NCBI RefSeq assembly: GCF_012935325.2
Contig: NZ_JABBYG020000004.1
Location: 310,001 to 374,000 of the forward strand
Length of the DNA stretch: 64,000 nucleotides
From: Paenibacillus sp. PL91
GTDB lineage: Bacteria; Bacillota; Bacilli; Paenibacillales; Paenibacillaceae
Direction of reading: 5' to 3'
In this document: piece after piece, positions 63,001 through 64,000 of the stretch
Layout of the letters: the number at the start of each line of letters is the position of its first letter
Position numbering within the stretch: position 1 is the first letter of the stretch
Notes under the pieces: model-generated
The model's database searches: none
What the model was told of the DNA's origin: nothing
What the model saw: only the letters and a program-made list of their open reading frames with translations
Program-made: the position numbers and the translations under genes

Positions 63001-64000
63001 TGAAGCATCCTGATATTCGCGAGGCTGTCGTTATGGCTCATGAGGACGCTTATAAACAAAAATATTTATGTGCTTATATCGTGAGTACAAGTGAGCCGAC
63101 GCTTAATGAGCTTCAGGCCCATTTAATCGCAGAGCTGCCGGTATACATGGTACCGTCACAGGTTGTTCTGCTCGAGAGAATGCCGCTCACTCCAAACGGT
63201 AAAATCGACCGCAAGGCGTTGCCGGGTAGAGCTGGGAACCAGCTTAAATCGACGGAATATGCTGCGCCATCCACTGCAACTGAGAAGCTGCTTATCGAGG
63301 TGATGGAGCTTGTTCTTGGCACGGCTGATATCGGTGTGAACGATGATTTCTTCCAAATCGGCGGACATTCTCTTAAAGCGATGACGCTAGTCTCGCATAT
63401 TCATAAAGCTTTCGGTATTGCCATGCCGCTCCGAATCGTATTTGAAGCGCCGACGACAGCGCTGATGAGCAAGTACATCGATGCTGCTAAAGAGAGCTCT
63501 GGCCCACGATTCACCGCAATCGAGCCGATTGAGCTTCAAGAATCCTATGAGCTATCGTCCGTTCAGAAGCGCATGTTCATCCTGAACCAAATCGAAGGAA
63601 CGGGCACCAGCTACAATATGCCGGATGCGATGATTATGGAAGGCAGCATCGAGCCAGCTCGAGTAGAAGAAGCGCTCAGGAAGCTCATTCGCCGCCATGA
63701 ATCGCTGCGAACATCCTTCCATATGCAGAGCGGAAAAGCGTTCCAGCAGGTGCATCCAGATGTTGAATTCCACGTTGAGTTCTCGGAAGCGCTGCATGCA
63801 TCCGAGGATGAGCTGGAACGGTTAACGGCTGATTTCGTACGGCCGTTCGATCTTGGCCTTGCACCTCTAATGCGAACAGGCCTAGTAAAGCTGTCCGAGG
63901 ATCGCCATCTATTCCTCTTCGATGTGCATCATATTGTGTCTGACGGCGTGTCGATGGGAATTATTTTAAGCGAGTTTGCAGCCTTGTACGGCGGTGAGGA
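50895..64000 (+). CDS. Non-ribosomal peptide synthetase, 3' end outside window
   Basis: The frame is open from ATG 50895 (GGAGGGG seven bases upstream) to the window end, at least 4368 residues. I checked that every core motif below lies in this one frame. Domains in order: C1 with NHILSDG at 138-144; A1 with YTSGSTG near 613; T1 Ser1007; C2 HHIISDG 1191; A2 near 1656; T2 Ser2053; C3 2245; A3 near 2715; T3 Ser3109; C4 3294; A4 near 3759; T4 Ser4159; C5 HHIVSDG 4345. No epimerisation, methylation or terminal thioesterase domain is present so far. The first domain being C suggests fatty-acyl initiation or acceptance from another synthetase. Specificity: X, Thr, X, Orn, all L unless later modified. 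Confidence 0.96.
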   Translation, partial: MYTENAYPLTEAQKRIWYTERFYPGTSISNIGGNISFKTELPYDAELMKRAINHYVRLHDTMRLRMINDPGNEPTQYVADYAPFEVEIVDFSQKAKADVEQWASDLMRLPMPFFETELYFFAIAITGEHEGSFFIKMNHILSDGNGMVITISEIIDMYLDLVNGRAIREDSRPSYLSYIPNELEYKQSDRWNKDKQFWNEKFSTLPEFVSLKPTDSYSIRTEAEREVVVIPPALERQIRAFCQTNNLSILTLFLSVLYTYCYRITGHEDLVLGTFFANRTSAKEKALPGMFVSTTPVRAQLSPEIDFLAFARSVLKEQTGVLRHQKYPYNMILSDIKSRKPDVSSLFGLTLEYIVMGWQEKDGISYVAEQLFCGHELNDLFVSVKDRWDTGELQMVFDYRTEMFAPEEIRNISQHMLCLLNDAVSNPSKPLGKLEICPPEDERLILEQFNNTDAVSTPGLTAIALFEKQAERLPNQIAVKFGEVELTYRELNERANRLARMLINKGITRDDRVAILMDRKPLIVECILAVWKAGGAYVPVDPAYPNQRMIDMISDSGASFVLTESAFASDVLQEQLSTHAFLLLDDAYSELLTFGITNPEVEIIPEQLAYVIYTSGSTGKPKGAMLEHAGMLNHIEAMVEELGMDETCIMAQNAPHCFDISVWQFVTALTLGGTTVIYPNELILNLRAFIAQVEQDGVTVLEVVVSFLSALLEMELEVRLTAMENLLVTGEAAKSDLARRWFERYPNVKLINAYGPTEACDDITLHIMDSAPTGDVMPIGKPVRNLKVYVVDGHMNLLPIGVIGELCVSGIGVGRGYLNDAERTAKVFLEDPFRIGSGVRLYRTGDLARWLPDGNLEYMGRIDHQVKIRGHRIECGDIEVRLMQHEAIKEVLVLDRSDSNGNKYLCAYFTGMWPVASSELREFISSDLPGYMVPSYFVQLEAFPLTANGKIDRRALPEPASELGGTAAEYIGPRNDAELLLSTIWQNVLGIDRIGARDNFFELGGDSLKAMVIMANLYKQSRVELPLRELFEAPTVEGLAIRLSRYLQQPGTIRMQAIEPVSEQQLYEVSSAQKRMYLLHLLQEGSTAYNLPGMLSIEGPLNASRVQEALGQLVQRHEALRTSFVAKDGVPFQKVHKQLDLEVPMIEASIEQLPRISREFIRPFDLNEAPLLRVLLVKLGWEQHALLVDMHHIISDGVSVQLFLQQFGAYYSGARLPVLEIQYKDFSAWQNRMLSSETIKGHESYWLKQLSGELPVLAFPTDYPRPIVQSFAGARIWFYAETALSDAIRKLASDTGTTTFMVMLAAYQALLFKYTWQEDLIVGTPIAGRSLAEVDSVFGMFVNTLGIRAFPEENKSFQQFLQEVKETLFQAYEHQDYPFDALVEKLELGRDSSRNPLFDTMFVHMNNDIVDMDVDGLRLKVNELDEDVAKFDLLLEASEQPDHIRFKLQYGTELFKKETIDRLSVHYLNLLKAVTSAPDITLGSIQMMSHEEKQLLLYDLHPAAAVYPQTATVVALFEEQAAKTPDHIAVAYDGQALTYRELNEQANRLARTLRESGVTRNSLVAVLVERSEKMIVGLLAIIKAGGAYVPIDPAYPADRIKFTLHDSGARVLLTEAIHIGLAAEYDGMIIDLLDDACYAEETSNLQLVNEPEDLLYIIYTSGTTGLPKGVMITHRNVVRLLVHDQLQFEFGASDVWTMFHSYCFDFSVWEMYGALLFGGKTVIVPKHVAQNSAEFAELLREERVTVLNQTPTAFYALIHDEMKRADQELCVRYVIFGGEALSPAMLRPWREKYKATKLINMYGITETTVHVTYKEIGDAEIAANISNIGKPIPTLTAYIFDKNKQLAPIGVVGELYVGGDGVALGYLNRDELTADRFMMNPHVPGERIYRSGDLARMMPSGEMEYLGRIDHQVKIRGYRIELGEIESVLLQVPDVKEAAVLVSNDAHNQKILVAYYITDSQANDTQLRAFLSDHLPSYMIPSFFIQLDRMPLTSNGKLDRAALPAPQRTAAAGEDQVGPRTPTEGKLAEIWKELLGAESIGVHDDFFHSGGHSLSAAMLAARILAEFNVKVPLRTIFKQPTIAEISADIDEAAKQEVLMKTDEHPAFRAIESAPWRNDYPLSSAQKRLFVLDRLEGAQAGTAYNLPAAMLLAGELNHVRLEHAFAEIVRRHESLRTSFRLENGNPVQQVHENVNFAIHYISVEEANISQAVESFIRPFDLTQPSLLRVCLAALSEDKHLLLVDMHHIVSDGISVAVIIDELIRGYAGEELPTPRLQYKDYAVWQQGWIDSEEYSNQERYWLEALSGELPVLELPCDYTRPPVQSFEGDSFSFELDAELSARLNQLTAESGTTLYMLLLAAYKLLLFKYSGTEDVIVGTPVANRTHADVNNMIGMFVNTLAIRSYPSAEQTFNQYLQQVKESALEAFEHQNYPFEELLDKLAIRRDLSRNPIFDTMFSLNNVETVKLAMDGISFESLSVDEKISKFDISMEAFERNGKIAFTVEYCTRLFRESTAKRFAGHFAQIVKAIAMQPDIQLGHVDLLTDAEKTQIIHLFNFTGMPSRQGATAISLFEEQALRVPDRVAVRFGEAKLTYSELNQQANQLARLLIEKGVGRDDRVAIFMDRKPLMVVCILAIWKAGGAYVPVDPAYPLQRITDMIGDAGAKVILTESVFCTDELLTVLSRPAFVCLDAVADSLASFESSNVDLEVKPEQLAYVLYTSGSTGKPKGAMLEHAGMFNHIEAMIEELWMTEGCVMAQNAPHCFDISVWQFVTALTIGGTTVIYPDELISTPKAFISAVAQDGVTVLEVVVSFMSALLEMEIDEKLPALKHLIITGEAAKAQTARQWFERYPHIKLVNAYGPTEAADDVTLHILDMAPETDIMPIGKPVRNMKVYVTDSGLNLLPIGVVGELCVAGIGVGRGYLNDPIRTEKVFMEDPFHEVKSRLYRTGDLARWLPDGSLEYMGRIDHQVKIRGHRIECGEVEAQLLMHEAVKQVLVMDRSDHRSQKYLCAYFTADRMLEPADLKAHAASALPGYMVPSFFVQVEQFPLTPNGKIDRKALPAPSGDQLLAEYTAPRNETERTLAEIWQSVLGVDQIGVKDHFFELGGHSLKAMVMLSHVSSRFGADVPLRELFASPTIEGLALALKSQGVVGKAADHTAIPAARKQSLYPLSSEQKRLYILSQFEDGGSTSYHMSDALRIEGPLDKKRWLEAFRSIVRRHEILRTSFHTIDGEPFQMVHDEMELELPIREVKEHEVDGIVQQFVRPFQLNQAPLLRVELLQLSDSQHIMLIDMHHIVSDGETIRLLVDEFMKLYSGAELSELKVQYKDFAVWQQERYASDILERQETYWLNQFADGEIPVLQLPADYARPPVQSFEGDRFAFDAGGELLGALQRLAKDTGATMYMILLAAYHVLLSKYSGQKDIVIGTPVAGRTHVDVLNLAGMFVNTLAIRSKHTPGMTFLELLEQVRGVSLEAFEHQEYPFEELVDKLQLQRDFSRNPLFDTMFSHQMSDTEALAVNELTFVPYEMDNPTSKFDLSLDAVENSNTLHLEWEYSTKLFNRETIERAAGHYIALVQAAAANPHVRIDDIDYLSMEEKQHLLLDFNDTQRNYPTNLTFHEQFAVQAKLTPELTAVTAVGISLTYLELNARANRVARVLRGRGVGPESIVGVMVDRSVDMIVAALGVMKAGGAYLPIDPEYPKDRIEYLLQDSKAGIVITQLGLRGAAQLSGDVLIMEEMEEAGGDDSDLVNVAAPEHLAYIIYTSGTTGKPKGVMIEHRQYMNVALAWKEKYELEQFPVRLLQMASFSFDVFAGDMARALLSGGQLIICPNDIKLDPASLYELIREHEVNIFESTPALIAPLMQHIYENGLDVSFLKLLILGADSCPIVEFHKLLTRYGSQMRIINSYGVTEAAIDSSYYEEPLHKVPTAGNTPIGKPLPNMSYYVLDSAMKLLPVGVAGELYIGGAGVARGYFGREDLTAEKFVDNPYVPGGRLYRTGDLANWMPDGNLMFLGRDDHQVKVRGYRIELGEIEACLLKHPDIREAVVMAHEDAYKQKYLCAYIVSTSEPTLNELQAHLIAELPVYMVPSQVVLLERMPLTPNGKIDRKALPGRAGNQLKSTEYAAPSTATEKLLIEVMELVLGTADIGVNDDFFQIGGHSLKAMTLVSHIHKAFGIAMPLRIVFEAPTTALMSKYIDAAKESSGPRFTAIEPIELQESYELSSVQKRMFILNQIEGTGTSYNMPDAMIMEGSIEPARVEEALRKLIRRHESLRTSFHMQSGKAFQQVHPDVEFHVEFSEALHASEDELERLTADFVRPFDLGLAPLMRTGLVKLSEDRHLFLFDVHHIVSDGVSMGIILSEFAALYGGE
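54075..57160 (+). other. NRPS module 2 (C-A-T), threonine
   Basis: C2 has an intact HHIISDG and follows T1 directly. A2 reads D-F-W-N-I-G-M-V-H-K, which is the established threonine code. T2 has GGHSL. Confidence 0.9.
57240..60330 (+). other. NRPS module 3 (C-A-T), same unknown substrate as module 1
   Basis: C3 has HHIVSDG. A3 reads D-I-W-E-I-T-A-D-D-K, differing from module 1 only by Ile for Leu at position 299. The stretch NAPHCFDISVWQFVTAL is identical in A1 and A3, indicating domain or module duplication. Confidence 0.85.
60390..63480 (+). other. NRPS module 4 (C-A-T), ornithine
   Basis: C4 has HHIVSDG. A4 reads D-V-G-E-I-G-S-I-D-K, the established ornithine code known from gramicidin S, tyrocidine and fengycin synthetases; diaminobutyrate codes are close (S/A at 301 or 322). 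T4 has GGHSL. The condensation domain of module 5 begins near 63540 and is cut by the window end. Confidence 0.88.

Noticed and set aside
1..64000. CRISPR array, tRNA or rRNA genes, insertion sequences
   Set aside because: No spaced direct repeats, cloverleaf-like tRNA, rRNA core sequence or transposase was recognised in the window.

Overview
The window looks like chromosomal DNA from a spore-forming, low-to-medium GC Bacillota, most likely Paenibacillus or a close relative. The reasons are strong AGGAGG-type ribosome sites, many large AraC/YesMN regulators next to LplB/YtcP-type sugar transporters, a CotF-type spore coat gene, and a large non-ribosomal peptide synthetase (NRPS). This assignment is inferred from gene content only.

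The first 44 kb is mainly carbohydrate acquisition. Locus A (1-9857) has a GH95-like glycosidase (5' end outside the window), an alginate-lyase-family protein, an SGNH esterase, a membrane-anchored AraC sensor-regulator, and a lipoprotein plus two permeases. It is followed by a divergent AraC / phytanoyl-CoA-dioxygenase-like pair (9916-11813). Locus B (15348-30795) has an AraC regulator divergent from a ThuA-domain gene, then a DUF4091 protein, two permeases, a binding lipoprotein, a clan GH-D-like glycosidase, a YesM/YesN two-component pair, a GH29 alpha-L-fucosidase and a metallophosphoesterase. Locus C (36116-43840) has a second membrane AraC regulator, two permeases, a lipoprotein and a second GH29 fucosidase. 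None of the three loci carries a transporter ATPase, so they presumably share an MsmX-type ATPase encoded elsewhere. The enzyme set points to fucose-containing glycans.

Between these loci lie smaller units. At 11854-12883 a deletion scar fuses the C-terminal halves of a divergent TetR / short-chain dehydrogenase pair. At 12914-15336 a MarR regulator and an ArsA/Get3-type ATPase share three copies of a palindromic operator, followed by two small genes. At 31076-35660 there are a spore coat gene, a 57-residue minus-strand gene, a YitT-type membrane protein, an unidentified small protein, an MFS transporter and a phosphosulfolactate synthase.

The last 19 kb is a peptide biosynthesis region. A probable operon (45579-49825) encodes a MacA-like adaptor, a MacB-like ATPase and permease, an ECF-type sigma factor and an Sfp-type phosphopantetheinyl transferase. 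Next come a type II thioesterase and an NRPS open reading frame that starts at 50895 and is still open at the window end (at least 4368 residues). Four complete C-A-T modules and the start of a fifth are visible. The adenylation signatures read by eye are DIWELTADD-K (module 1), DFWNIGMVH-K (module 2, threonine), DIWEITADD-K (module 3) and DVGEIGSID-K (module 4, ornithine). The first gene product begins with a condensation domain, which suggests an N-acylated lipopeptide beginning X-Thr-X-Orn. If X is a basic residue, this would resemble the start of polymyxin-type peptides, but the substrate of the X code is not known to me.
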